Positions 49,915-58,888 of a DNA stretch of 64,000 bases are shown one piece after another; position 1 is the first letter of the stretch, and every line of letters starts with the position of its first letter. Made by a program: the position numbers and the translations under genes. The notes below the pieces were generated by a model, which saw only the letters and a program-made list of their open reading frames with translations, did not search any database and had not been told where the DNA came from. Source of the DNA: Bin55 sp965205545 (GTDB lineage Bacteria > Pseudomonadota > Gammaproteobacteria > Pseudomonadales > Azotimanducaceae). The stretch covers positions 558,001-622,000 of the forward strand of contig OZ242170.1 in assembly GCA_965205545.1 (NCBI GenBank). Reading direction: 5' to 3'.

Positions 49915-51858
49915 ATGTACCAGAAACTGGGGTTGATCGGATTGGTGTGTCTTGCGTGGACGTTGGTTGGATGCAGCGCAGGTTCTTCCAAGACATACAC
50001 AATTACGGGCGAGTTCATTGCGATAGAAATTGAAGAGGAAGAACCCGAATATTCAGAAGACCAGGCTATCGACGCGGGGGCTTCGGAAACCGACGGCGAC
50101 GATTCCATTGATGACTCAGAGCAAGCGGAGATAGTGGACTGGTCGACTGCAACGGTAGTTGTTAGCTACGATTCCACTAACGCTTCGGGTGGAACGGAGA
50201 AAGTTGAACTTGATTCTGGCAGTTTTGTGGATGGTGAACTCTCTTTCACTGGTGAAATTGACGGAGCAATCGAAGTGGAAATCACGGCTCATCTAGACGA
50301 CGAGTCTCTGTCTGCGACTGCGTGGATTACACCTGGCGGCGGAGACATTCGTTTTACGTTGGTTGACTATCCAGATGACTTTCTGTACCCAGATGACCAC
50401 CTTGTGCTTGTTGGCGCTTCTCGTCGTAGCCGCAATGAAGGTACGAAGTTCACGTTCAAAGGCGACTTTAACGACCTCGATACCGATTTGTCAGATGCCA
50501 CTGTCACGATTACGGGTACGGTCTTCGAGGACGGCGAGGCCGTTAGCAAAACCTTCGGCAGAGTCATGCCAAAAGACGGCAATTTCTTGATCGAAAGCGA
50601 TATAAACGAACCTTCCGTCGTTTCATTTAGGATGTTTGGACAGAACGCCTTGTCGCGCGGCAAGGCCATTGTCGAACCCGGCTCCACAATCACCCTATCA
50701 TGGCGAGAATCCGCCGGTGAGTTGATTCCAATCGCCGACTCCGGTCTTCATGTTGCACTCGTGGAGAGCTGGCAAAGGACCGAGGAATACTTGGCGACGA
50801 TGGACGCATACCCGCTCGCGATCGAGGCATGGGCGGAAAGTTTCGCCGTAAGTGAGGATAGCGACGAAACGGAAAACAGCGACGCCGAACCTTTAGAGCA
50901 AGATGAATCGGAAAGTGTGGAAGCACAAGAGATTAAATCGGCAACGGCCTCTGAACAATCTAATCCTTTAGTGGCGGAAGTTACTGAACCGTCGCAAACT
51001 GCTACTACGGCAGAGGGATGCGAACACGTTGAAGTAGATGAAGGAGCGTCTCAGACTGTCTTTGACATGATGAACAATCAGGATGGGCCCGAATACATGT
51101 TGGTGCAGCAGAAGATGGACGAGATGCGAAGAGACGCATTGAAGGAAATCGCCAATATTGCAGAAGATCCACTCCACATACTTCTGGCAATGGAGCTTGG
51201 GGCTTACAGTTCACGCTCCGTTGATCGATCTGATGCATTTCCCATTTATGACAAGCTGGCGGATGAATTAGATTCAGATTTAGTAGCGCGCCGAGTTACA
51301 CCACGTCGGGAGGATCTGCATCGCTACATCGAAACCGAAGAAAACGACAGAACTTTGGTCCAGGGACAGAAAGCGCCGGAGTTCAGCCTAGCCAACCTGG
51401 AAGGCGATGAAATTGCTCTCTACGACGTGCTCGCCGCAAGCGAAATCGTGCTCATTGATTTTTGGGCGTCTTGGTGTGGACCTTGCATAGCGACCTTCCC
51501 TGATCTGAAGCGAATGTACTCTACGTACAACGACGACGGATTCGAAATCGTAGCGATATCGATCGATAGCACGTTTGCAGCCTGGGAGGAAGGATCAGAA
51601 AAGCACGAACTTCCGTGGATCAATCTTGGCGAAATTGAGGGTTGGGACGGATCAATCGCAGGTTCCTATGGCGTGCAAGCCATTCCCAAAGGCTACTTGG
51701 TCGATTCGGATGGATGTATTCTCGAGAAGGACATCGACACGGAAGCATTGGAGGAACTCCTAGTGTCGCGGTATGGCTCAGCTCTCGAGTCTGAACAGCC
51801 CGACGCGAACGGGAATCCGGAATTGCCCGATCCACCTAGCGACGACATTGGAGGCTAG
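49915..51858 (+). CDS. TlpA-like thioredoxin lipoprotein with acidic linkers
   Basis: A 647-residue lipoprotein from ATG 49915 (a TTG four codons upstream is weaker). The lipobox Leu-Val-Gly-Cys ends the signal peptide, so the protein is lipid-anchored outside the inner membrane. Two beta-rich modules at about 25-150 and 175-270 resemble DUF4369-type domains of TlpA-family lipoproteins. A very acidic Ser/Glu/Asp linker (about 300-360) follows, then a helical part, then a thioredoxin domain at about 475-625 with Trp-Cys-Gly-Pro-Cys (Cys521, Cys524) and the cis-Pro segment Ala-Ile-Pro-Lys. This suits periplasmic thiol reduction or disulfide exchange. GI-type conjugation operons often carry a DsbC-like protein beside traC; this gene is at that spot but on the opposite strand, so a link is only suggestive. 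Confidence 0.8.
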   Translation: MYQKLGLIGLVCLAWTLVGCSAGSSKTYTITGEFIAIEIEEEEPEYSEDQAIDAGASETDGDDSIDDSEQAEIVDWSTATVVVSYDSTNASGGTEKVELDSGSFVDGELSFTGEIDGAIEVEITAHLDDESLSATAWITPGGGDIRFTLVDYPDDFLYPDDHLVLVGASRRSRNEGTKFTFKGDFNDLDTDLSDATVTITGTVFEDGEAVSKTFGRVMPKDGNFLIESDINEPSVVSFRMFGQNALSRGKAIVEPGSTITLSWRESAGELIPIADSGLHVALVESWQRTEEYLATMDAYPLAIEAWAESFAVSEDSDETENSDAEPLEQDESESVEAQEIKSATASEQSNPLVAEVTEPSQTATTAEGCEHVEVDEGASQTVFDMMNNQDGPEYMLVQQKMDEMRRDALKEIANIAEDPLHILLAMELGAYSSRSVDRSDAFPIYDKLADELDSDLVARRVTPRREDLHRYIETEENDRTLVQGQKAPEFSLANLEGDEIALYDVLAASEIVLIDFWASWCGPCIATFPDLKRMYSTYNDDGFEIVAISIDSTFAAWEEGSEKHELPWINLGEIEGWDGSIAGSYGVQAIPKGYLVDSDGCILEKDIDTEALEELLVSRYGSALESEQPDANGNPELPDPPSDDIGG

Positions 51859-52073
51859 TTGGCTGGCCTACCGCTGGCAAACTGCGTGTGGACACTGTCA
51901 CTTGGCACTTAGAGATTCTAAACTCCGATTTGAAATTCAAGTGGTAGGTCCACTAACCCGTGGCAACTTCAAAGTGCCTGAATGTGTAGATCAGTCGTTG
52001 AAATGATTGCGCCAAATAGAACCTCTGGGAAATACAGTTGTATATGTGACCATGCCCGACTCAAAATAGCTGC

Positions 52074-54692
52074 TCAATAAGCAGGCCGCCCCTGAGTTAT
52101 GCGTTTAGCTACCTCATATGCCGCCTCAACCTCAGAACACTCCAACTGATCCATGATTTGCTTGCGTTGGGCCTTCTCGTGCTTCTCGCTCATTGCTAGA
52201 GCGAGCGAAAGGGCCGGCGGCACATTCCGAAACAATGTCTCGATCTTGTCGGACAAAACGACACCCTCGACGAACTTACCGGGTTCTTTGCGGGCTGACA
52301 GCAACAGCAATCGCTGGTCGTCCGACAGTTCGCGGAATCGGGCAATCTGATCTATCTCCTCCTTCGGCATTACCAAGCACATCCACCACTCCATCATGTT
52401 GAGCATTCGTCGGCTTGCATCGGGGAAGTCGGCCAGGTTCTGTGTCGCAATCCAAAACCACGCGCCTAGTTTGCGCCACATCTTGGTTATCTTCACTACG
52501 TAGTTGGCGAGAAGTGGATGGGTCGTGATCAAATGTCCCTCGTCGGTTACTACCAGTGTAGGACGGTCCGAGTGTTGATTTTTCTCGACCAAGTCATTGA
52601 TGTGGCTCATCATGGAGAGGTACGCTACAGTTAGCTGGTCCTCGTAGCCCTCGCGAGCCAGCAGCCCCATTTCCAAAATTGTCACATCGACGTCCGGCCA
52701 TGGTGAGCCGGGCCTATTGAATAGCCGTCCCGCGACCCCAGAACAGAACAACGCCATGGAGTCAGCCATCTCTCCGGCTCGCACACGACGTGTTTCCGCG
52801 GCATTTGAATCTCGTGAATGAACTCTCAATGCATTGACAACATCGTCGATCAAAACGTCACTGCGCGCTTCCTGTTCTACTTTTTTTGCTGCTTCGAGAA
52901 TGCTATTGCGAATCAACAGCCTGTCGGACCTAGATACTCGATCGTCCTCGTTGGAATCTCCTCCTGTGATCATGACCCGAGCAACAATCTCCATCTCTCC
53001 AAGTCGGTCGCGAGCGGAGTCCTCGGTGCCCTCCTCTCTACTCGCACCGACGACGTCTTCGTGCAGCAAATCGATGGCGTCGGCAAATGGCGGTAGCGAT
53101 ACATCCGAGTCTGCGCTCAGAGTGACTTGATTGACTGACAAGTCGTGGGCAGCGAAATGTTGGCCAAGCAACGTGAACGAACCACCCGCTTCTATCACGA
53201 AGACACGAGGACGGTGCCGCGCGACCATCTGTTGCAAAAGGTACACCAGCAAGGCCGACTTGCCTGCTCCTGTTGGACCCAGTATGAGCATGTGAGCGTT
53301 CTTCTTTCGGTCATCCGGATGAAGCGGGTCGAAATCGATGGGCTCGGCACCGCGATTGAAGAACACCATCCCCGCATGGCCTGTTCCTCGGTTTCGGCCA
53401 TATATTGGTAGCAAGTTCGCGGCGTGTCGGGAAAATACAAGCCTCGATCGTCTGCGAATGGAGTCCAGTTGCGGATCGTACGCCATGGGAAGATTGCGAA
53501 GGTAGCTATCTAAGGGAAACAGGTCGCTTTCTCGTGCAATGGATTGAATGCCATTTGAAAGAAGCAACGCGTGCGTGCTGGTGATGTTCTTGCGCAACTC
53601 CTGGAGCGATTCCCCGCGAACGAAGAATCCCAAAGACATGGGAAACAGTTTGTTTCCACGCGCAATTTGCCGTTCGACAGCGTCTGCATCCTCGCGAGTA
53701 AGTTCCGCTTCCGCCGTGTCGCCAACAGCCGCTCGCCGAATTCGACCAATTTGATTGCGTACCGAAGCCTGAGATCTAGCGGTGATGGTCATTGACATGA
53801 TCGTGTGTTCCGGCATCTGATCGAATACAGCAAACGTATTGGTTCCGTTGAAACGTTCGGCCGTGAAGGCTCCGATGGATGGAATCTGCCTTAGAGTTTG
53901 CATCGAGATGTAGGCATGTGGCTTGCCGTCGAACCACCAAACGCCCTCTTCCGCATCTGAGATCGGCATGCCTAGCACCAGACTCTCTGCGATGTCGTGA
54001 CCATAGGGAAGATTCTCTGGCGCTACGCAAGGACACAGTTCATTCAGAGTGTCGGTGGTGGTCAAGCCTGTTTGAGGACTAGGATTGAACCAGGGAAACA
54101 GCCACCGATAGAGGTCCTTGTAGGTTCCACGGCTGACGGAGACTCCCGTGACTGCCAATGCCGCTTCTAATCTCGAGACGGCATCTTCGACCCTTGCCTC
54201 GGCTTCGGCCAAGTCGCCTTTCTTAATATCCTGCTGACTCCATTTCTGGTAGAGAAGCGCTCGCACATTGCGAATCTGGCCGCGCCATCGCGCACCAGTG
54301 ACGGATTGGTCTTCGAACATCCCTCCAGGAGCACTGATTCTCTTCAAGTGCTCAACGACTTCGTCATGAAAGAACCTGCCGTATGTACTATCTCTAGCAG
54401 CTGGACTACCGTATTTCTCAAGCCGGTGCTCCAGAGAGCTCAGGTCATGTTCGTCTTGAACGAACAGTTGAAGCACCCATGGAGATGTCTCGTGCTCAGG
54501 TATGGCATCGGTGAGAGCTACCTGAATGGCATCGCGCAGGTCGGACATGTAGTTTTCGTCTCGAGCTTCCGTGCCAATCGGACGCAATTCCAGCAAGGCG
54601 GCGACGCTTACCCCATCTTCCAGCAAAAAGAGTTGAGAATCGGGCAAATATTCCACCCATGGCAGAAAATCGGTAAACGACGGTGGGCGCAT
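52074..54692 (-). CDS. Conjugative transfer ATPase, TraC/VirB4 type (TIGR03744)
   Basis: An 872-residue ATPase that powers pilus and mating-channel assembly at the inner membrane. Walker A Gly-Pro-Thr-Gly-Ala-Gly-Lys-Ser lies at about 471-478 and Walker B, Leu-Val-Val-Thr-Asp-Glu-Gly-His, near 708-715. The start Pro-Ser-Phe-Thr-Asp-Phe-Leu-Pro-Trp is typical of the GI-type TraC group, as is Trp-Trp-Phe-Asp-Gly-Lys-Pro-His in the middle. Length is close to the usual 880-950. It is the last recognised gene of the proximal conjugation block, 122 bases downstream of the TIGR03751 lipoprotein gene. Beyond its stop the order breaks: the convergent TlpA-like gene follows instead of TIGR03757/TraU. 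Confidence 0.92.
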   Translation of the reverse strand: MRPPSFTDFLPWVEYLPDSQLFLLEDGVSVAALLELRPIGTEARDENYMSDLRDAIQVALTDAIPEHETSPWVLQLFVQDEHDLSSLEHRLEKYGSPAARDSTYGRFFHDEVVEHLKRISAPGGMFEDQSVTGARWRGQIRNVRALLYQKWSQQDIKKGDLAEAEARVEDAVSRLEAALAVTGVSVSRGTYKDLYRWLFPWFNPSPQTGLTTTDTLNELCPCVAPENLPYGHDIAESLVLGMPISDAEEGVWWFDGKPHAYISMQTLRQIPSIGAFTAERFNGTNTFAVFDQMPEHTIMSMTITARSQASVRNQIGRIRRAAVGDTAEAELTREDADAVERQIARGNKLFPMSLGFFVRGESLQELRKNITSTHALLLSNGIQSIARESDLFPLDSYLRNLPMAYDPQLDSIRRRSRLVFSRHAANLLPIYGRNRGTGHAGMVFFNRGAEPIDFDPLHPDDRKKNAHMLILGPTGAGKSALLVYLLQQMVARHRPRVFVIEAGGSFTLLGQHFAAHDLSVNQVTLSADSDVSLPPFADAIDLLHEDVVGASREEGTEDSARDRLGEMEIVARVMITGGDSNEDDRVSRSDRLLIRNSILEAAKKVEQEARSDVLIDDVVNALRVHSRDSNAAETRRVRAGEMADSMALFCSGVAGRLFNRPGSPWPDVDVTILEMGLLAREGYEDQLTVAYLSMMSHINDLVEKNQHSDRPTLVVTDEGHLITTHPLLANYVVKITKMWRKLGAWFWIATQNLADFPDASRRMLNMMEWWMCLVMPKEEIDQIARFRELSDDQRLLLLSARKEPGKFVEGVVLSDKIETLFRNVPPALSLALAMSEKHEKAQRKQIMDQLECSEVEAAYEVAKRITQGRPAY

Positions 54693-54814
54693 ATAGAGTC
54701 GACCGATATCGCTTTGCTTTACGGCGTCGTCTCGACGCCCGGGGTCATGTCTAAGGGACTTTTGGGGGTTGGTTTCCGTCGAATTTCGGTTAAGTGAGAA
54801 GAGTTTAAGAAGGT

Positions 54815-55207
54815 TCAGTTCGAGGACCCCCGAGAGTCCTGCTTTTCTCCAGGCAGTGCAAACTCAAAGCGCTCGTACATTGGAAAAGCCGTCCAATACC
54901 CAGGAATTGGAACTCGACTCTCGGTCGCAACGTGAGGAAACACATACATGATCAACATCGGATTTTCCAGTAGCGGGAACGTATCGTTTGCTTCTTGCGT
55001 CACCATCGAGGACAGATCCGAACTGTCTCGAACTTGAGGCAGTTCTCTATTAGTTGAGGTCCTAGCAAGGCTCTGCTCATAGTGGCCCTCATAGATCTCG
55101 ATCATGGTTGGATCGTCAGTCGTGTTGCCGATATTGCTGTTGGCAACACACCCGCATAGACAGCTAGTCGATATCAAACACAAAAGAACTTGTTTGAGAT
55201 TGATCAT
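54815..55207 (-). CDS. Conjugal transfer lipoprotein, TIGR03751 family
   Basis: A 130-residue lipoprotein. The ATG at 55207 gives Asn-Leu-Lys-Gln-Val, a hydrophobic stretch and the lipobox Leu-Cys-Gly-Cys, so a longer frame up to 55300 is rejected. The mature part has Asp-Pro-Thr-Met-Ile-Glu-Ile-Tyr-Glu-Gly-His, the family hallmark, and ends with Pro-Met-Tyr-Glu-Arg-Phe-Glu-Phe-Ala-Leu-Pro-Gly-Glu. It takes the place of TraV/VirB7-like outer-membrane lipoproteins that support the secretin-like core. The start overlaps the TraB-like gene by 44 bases. Confidence 0.85.
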   Translation of the reverse strand: MINLKQVLLCLISTSCLCGCVANSNIGNTTDDPTMIEIYEGHYEQSLARTSTNRELPQVRDSSDLSSMVTQEANDTFPLLENPMLIMYVFPHVATESRVPIPGYWTAFPMYERFEFALPGEKQDSRGSSN

Positions 55208-56462
55208 GGTCAAGTTTTCTTCCTTCTCGGTTGTAGTCGATTCGAATTTCTCGATCAATGTGGATTGCCACGGATTGCCCGGCGGCAACGTAGATGGCAT
55301 CGAACTCCTGACTTGCGCGCTGCTCTAGCCAAGCTGCTGTCGCTTGGGTGCCTCCCACGAGAGTTTTTCCAAGGACGTACTTCCCCGCATCGCCCGTAAT
55401 TAGAGAACGAGCGTTTCCTAATATGTCAGACGATTGCGTTGCCTCCAGGGCTGCGGCTGCATCCGCAGCGGCTTGCGATGCATTTAGCGTCGCTTGCTGA
55501 GCAAGAAACGCAACAGCGTTGCTCTTCCTCTCCCCCGAAATGCAGGGAACTCCAAACTCGTCGGAAATCCAGCCCAGGGACGACTGCGACGAAGAAGTAC
55601 TGCCACCTCCAGCAGAAATGGTTTGGATGGTGCCGTCGTCGAATATGAACGTTGCTGACTCAAGGCGTCCGCTTACACATCCGAGGGTCCAGTCTCCAAC
55701 TGCATAACCGCTCCAGACCATGCCTTGTATCCCTTCGATTGCTAGTCCGTTAGCAGCCAAATTCTCCACTCCAGTCAAGACTTTGAACGGCATAGGGTCG
55801 CGCAATTGTCCTTGTATGGGAACTCTGCCTATCAACGAGGTCATGGCAGTCGAACCGACCAGCGTGGCGTTCCTTGGAATCGTGATGACTGGCCTCAACT
55901 GAGTAGAGGCTGTGGGAGCACCAAATTCGCCTGATGCAATCGGCACATCCAACGGATTGATCCATAGGTACGAAGTTGCCACGTCAAAATTCTGATCCTG
56001 AGCCAGTCCATCCAATCCAATTCCCAGCGGAATGTCAGATCCGGACATCGAAAGTGAGAGGTCTTCTATCTGCTCGGCGAGAGCTTCAACTTGATCGTGC
56101 AACTGCGACACCTCACTCTCAGACCGTTTTCCAACGGCGCTCTGGCTTTGGTGGTATTCGGATATTTCAGACGCTATTCGATTGGCGAATTCGGTTTCCA
56201 TGTCGCTCTTTGCCTCGTGCAAGTCAGCGTTGTCCTTGCGGAGAGCGTCGACTTCAGACAGCAGCTCGCTCACATTTGCAGTCAACGTCTTGATCGTGTC
56301 GGCGGGCGAATCGGCATCCGGTTCAGGAGACACCGGCACTTGCGGCAAGAGAGTTGGACTTGCCTCGTCCGATCCGCAGGAGTTTAGAAGCACGAAGAAC
56401 AATGCCAGCAAGGTGACCACAGCAACAATAGGAAGCAGCTTGTTGTTGATGTTCCAAGGCAT
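55164..56462 (-). CDS. TraB/VirB10-like conjugation protein, TIGR03752 family (PFL_4705-like)
   Basis: A 432-residue core-complex protein. A membrane helix at about 8-27 anchors it in the inner membrane. A Pro-rich and then coiled-coil region (about 50-135, with Glu-Leu-Leu-Ser-Glu-Val-Asp-Ala-Leu and heptads) spans the periplasm. The C-terminal domain, from about 150, has Pro-Val-Ile-Thr-Ile-Pro-Arg-Asn-Ala-Thr-Leu-Val and Val-Trp-Ser-Gly-Tyr-Ala-Val-Gly-Asp, matching the family, and ends with Val-Ala-Ile-His-Ile-Asp-Arg. It would link inner and outer membranes in the T4SS. It follows the TraK-like gene by two bases. Confidence 0.88.
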   Translation of the reverse strand: MPWNINNKLLPIVAVVTLLALFFVLLNSCGSDEASPTLLPQVPVSPEPDADSPADTIKTLTANVSELLSEVDALRKDNADLHEAKSDMETEFANRIASEISEYHQSQSAVGKRSESEVSQLHDQVEALAEQIEDLSLSMSGSDIPLGIGLDGLAQDQNFDVATSYLWINPLDVPIASGEFGAPTASTQLRPVITIPRNATLVGSTAMTSLIGRVPIQGQLRDPMPFKVLTGVENLAANGLAIEGIQGMVWSGYAVGDWTLGCVSGRLESATFIFDDGTIQTISAGGGSTSSSQSSLGWISDEFGVPCISGERKSNAVAFLAQQATLNASQAAADAAAALEATQSSDILGNARSLITGDAGKYVLGKTLVGGTQATAAWLEQRASQEFDAIYVAAGQSVAIHIDREIRIDYNREGRKLDHDQSQTSSFVFDID

Positions 56463-56464
56463 GG

Positions 56465-57259
56465 CTACTGATCCAATGCCTGTGTGAATGGACTACGCGA
56501 AATCAAGTACACGACGGTTTTTTCTGCACCGGATCCCTTAGGCAGCAATCGATAGTGATGAAACGTCGCTGCAAGCCACTGACCACGCAGGTCTTTGGGA
56601 TGCAATTCAACGGCCGTTTCGCTTTCGTTGACTACCTTCACGGCGCTTAGATGAAGTCCATTGGTGGTCTTCCAAGTCGCGTAGGGCTGCGTAGTAACTG
56701 GCAGGCCTCGCAGCAGTCCCGCGGAAGACTTGGGTAGAGCCGTCCTTGTCAAGCCTTTTGGCGTTTTCACCAATCGTGCCGGCGCGTATGCGTATTGGGC
56801 AGCGAATCTCGTGAGACTGGCGTAGTTCAGCTCCGCCGCAGCTTCAGATTGCGGTTTGGCGGAACCAGATGTACGTACATATACATTCTCTCCTCCTGCC
56901 CGCCTTGTGCTCGCCTCAATGTCGAAGACGATCATTGAACCGTCTGCTTTCGACCGCATAAGCACTCTCTGGCGAGCGAATGGCTTCAAAGCCTTCAAAT
57001 AGACGGTATCGCCAATGGATTGCACGCGAACCGCATCGCGAAGGTTTGCTGGAAGTCCCACAGACATGGCTTGGGCAAAGTGCACCATGCGTTCTTCGCC
57101 AACTTCGAGGTTTAGTGGCAATGGAGTTTTGTCCCACACTAATTCTGTGGTTGAGGCCGAGACGGACGATGTTAGAAGTACGGCTAATGAAACGAGTTTA
57201 CACCTCCAACTCGGCCTCATGTTTTTCTTTGATTTCAGTAATTTAGTTTGTTGTTTCAT
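56465..57259 (-). CDS. TraK-like conjugation protein, TIGR03749 family (PFL_4704-like)
   Basis: A 264-residue exported protein. The ATG at 57259 is preceded by GAGGAG and overlaps the upstream stop by 17 bases; an ATG at 57220 gives a more compact signal peptide (Arg-Pro-Ser-Trp-Arg-Cys-Lys, then Leu-Ala-Val-Leu-Leu-Thr). Frames up to 57346 lie inside the upstream gene and are rejected. The mature protein begins Thr-Glu-Leu-Val-Trp-Asp-Lys-Thr-Pro-Leu-Pro-Leu-Asn-Leu, the family start, and has Pro-Lys-Asp-Leu-Arg-Gly-Gln-Trp-Leu-Ala near the end. TraK/VirB9-like proteins form part of the outer-membrane core. Confidence 0.86.
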   Translation of the reverse strand: MKQQTKLLKSKKNMRPSWRCKLVSLAVLLTSSVSASTTELVWDKTPLPLNLEVGEERMVHFAQAMSVGLPANLRDAVRVQSIGDTVYLKALKPFARQRVLMRSKADGSMIVFDIEASTRRAGGENVYVRTSGSAKPQSEAAAELNYASLTRFAAQYAYAPARLVKTPKGLTRTALPKSSAGLLRGLPVTTQPYATWKTTNGLHLSAVKVVNESETAVELHPKDLRGQWLAATFHHYRLLPKGSGAEKTVVYLISRSPFTQALDQ

Positions 57260-57917
57260 TGTTTTCGGAATTCTCCTCTGCGTCCGGATTGAGTTCCTGC
57301 GGCAATAGACGACGCGGCCCCTCCGCAGAGAAACCGTCGAGCGCAAGTCTCCAGGGATTGGATTCGGGGTCCACGGCGTAGCGAACGACCCGAATCGGAT
57401 AGCGAATGAATGTCCTCTTAATTGCCATTCCCTTTACGGATTCGTGAAGTTCCATGTCCAGCCATACTACCCACGTGCCCTGCCCCAGAACATCAACTCG
57501 CATTTCGCTATAGCCATGTCCTACGCGCTCCTGCATGCCCCTCACTCGGTTAATGAGTTCGCCTCGTCTACCCTTTAGCTCTACCTCCTTCTGCAACTCG
57601 CTTTGGTACTTTGGAGTGAGGTAAGGTGCTAGGCTGTAGATTGCCTTGCCGTAGTCGTTTGCGCCGTTCTCGGGCCAGCGATTCAGTTGCTGAAAAATGT
57701 AGAAGGCAAATGAGTAGATGTTTGCAGGGCTTGGCTCGTCTGGCTTGACTGCTGCGCCAGACCGAAGATCTGGGGGGATGTGGACAACGATATTGTCTGG
57801 TGCGCGCAGCAGGCAGAACCCCAGCACCAGAATTGTTGCGACTTCAATTCCGATCACAATCCATAGCGTTCTCAAGTGCGCGCGGACGTTATCGATTTCG
57901 TGGCGATACCTACGCAT
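57243..57917 (-). CDS. Conjugation protein TIGR03746 / DUF2895 (VirB8/TraE-like)
   Basis: A 224-residue inner-membrane protein with one helix at about 17-38 and a periplasmic domain. Family marks are Val-His-Ile-Pro-Pro-Asp-Leu-Arg-Ser-Gly, Asn-Ile-Tyr-Ser-Phe-Ala-Phe-Tyr-Ile-Phe-Gln-Gln-Leu-Asn-Arg-Trp-Pro and Gly-Thr-Trp-Val-Val-Trp-Leu-Asp. It is the scaffold equivalent to VirB8/TraE in T4SS assembly. The start overlaps the TIGR03750 gene by 8 bases. Confidence 0.9.
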   Translation of the reverse strand: MRRYRHEIDNVRAHLRTLWIVIGIEVATILVLGFCLLRAPDNIVVHIPPDLRSGAAVKPDEPSPANIYSFAFYIFQQLNRWPENGANDYGKAIYSLAPYLTPKYQSELQKEVELKGRRGELINRVRGMQERVGHGYSEMRVDVLGQGTWVVWLDMELHESVKGMAIKRTFIRYPIRVVRYAVDPESNPWRLALDGFSAEGPRRLLPQELNPDAEENSENNETTN

Positions 57918-58272
57918 TGTCTGTTCTGCCTAGATCCCACGGTCCCGATCGAATTACAAAGGGACTCCGCACGAGCTTGCGTTCTGCGAGCACAATTCGA
58001 AAACGCTGCTGGTAGTAGCCATCGGGACGACCCGATTTGAGCTTTTGAAAGACGCCCGCGCCCAGAACAACTGAACCCACAACACAAACTCCGGTTGCAC
58101 CCAGTCCCATGGCAATAGCTCCGAAAACAAGCCCAACAATGAGGCAAACAGGAAGCCAGAACGCCGTGGCCACTACCACTATCACTAGCAGCTCCGACGT
58201 GGAACACCCCTTGAAAATGGAGGGTTCCTCGTTCATGCGGTCTGCAACCCGCTCCTCGTTTGTGTGTTCCAT
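57910..58272 (-). CDS. Conjugation membrane protein TIGR03750 (DUF3487)
   Basis: A 120-residue protein with two membrane helices at about 30-50 and 55-78, then a basic cytoplasmic or periplasmic tail with Arg-Pro-Asp-Gly-Tyr-Tyr-Gln-Gln-Arg, which is diagnostic. The N-terminal Asn-Glu-Glu-Pro-Ser-Ile-Phe-Lys-Gly-Cys-Ser also fits. It resembles TraL-type pilus assembly proteins. It lies three bases after TIGR03745 and overlaps the TIGR03746 gene. Confidence 0.88.
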   Translation of the reverse strand: MEHTNEERVADRMNEEPSIFKGCSTSELLVIVVVATAFWLPVCLIVGLVFGAIAMGLGATGVCVVGSVVLGAGVFQKLKSGRPDGYYQQRFRIVLAERKLVRSPFVIRSGPWDLGRTDNA

Positions 58273-58275
58273 GGC

Positions 58276-58611
58276 CTAGAAAATGCCGGCAGCTTCAGTG
58301 AGGAGATAGCTAGCGAAGATCAATACGACTGCCCCTACTACCGCTAAGACGCCAACTTCAGCCCACTCGGCCTTTCCCTGTCGCGCCTCATTGAATTTGG
58401 CAAATCCCACATACGCCACCCAGAGAAATCCGACGGCAGCAATTGCAAGTCCCAGCACAAGGCTTCCGTCCTTGATGTAACCGGAAATCAAGGCAATCCA
58501 ATCGCCGTCGGTGGGTGCAGTGCTAGGAGCGACAGCAGTGGGAAGGTCTGCCCGCAGTAGATCGAAGATGCGAACATACATCTTCAAGGAAACATTTAGA
58601 AGAATGTCCAT
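58276..58611 (-). CDS. Conjugation membrane protein TIGR03745 (DUF2976)
   Basis: A 111-residue protein with two hydrophobic helices, about 52-72 and 88-106, separated by Phe-Asn-Glu-Ala-Arg-Gln-Gly-Lys-Ala-Glu-Trp, as in TIGR03745. The first 45 residues include a likely signal or polar stretch. This family may supply a pilin-like subunit in GI-type systems, by size and position; the assignment to pilin is inference. It sits 46 bases after TIGR03758. Confidence 0.86.
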   Translation of the reverse strand: MDILLNVSLKMYVRIFDLLRADLPTAVAPSTAPTDGDWIALISGYIKDGSLVLGLAIAAVGFLWVAYVGFAKFNEARQGKAEWAEVGVLAVVGAVVLIFASYLLTEAAGIF

Positions 58612-58657
58612 ATTTGGTTTACCTCAGAAGAAATTTGCGTGTAAATTCATACATTTG

Positions 58658-58888
58658 CTAGCGCACGTAGTAGCCAAGAATCAAGAGAACAATCGCGGCG
58701 CGGACTACCTGCCACAACAGGTCATACATTTCGATGTCGCCTACTCTCCATGCTCTGAAGGCTCCAATTGCGACCCAGGAGACCCAGATCGTCGCCAAGA
58801 CAGCGATGGTTCCAGCTATAGCAAACAGAAGCATGTCAGCAGACATACCGGAGCCGGCGCGAAAAGCTGCTTCCTGGGCGCCGCTCAC
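58658..58888 (-). CDS. Conjugation membrane protein TIGR03758 (DUF3262)
   Basis: A 76-residue two-helix protein. It contains Phe-Arg-Ala-Gly-Ser-Gly-Met-Ser-Ala, helix 1 at about 19-41, a loop with Asp-Met-Tyr-Asp-Leu, and helix 2 ending Gly-Tyr-Tyr-Val-Arg. The small size and sequence match the DUF3262 family, found only in conjugation operons. Its ATG overlaps the RAQPRD gene stop by 4 bases. Confidence 0.87.
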   Translation of the reverse strand: MSGAQEAAFRAGSGMSADMLLFAIAGTIAVLATIWVSWVAIGAFRAWRVGDIEMYDLLWQVVRAAIVLLILGYYVR

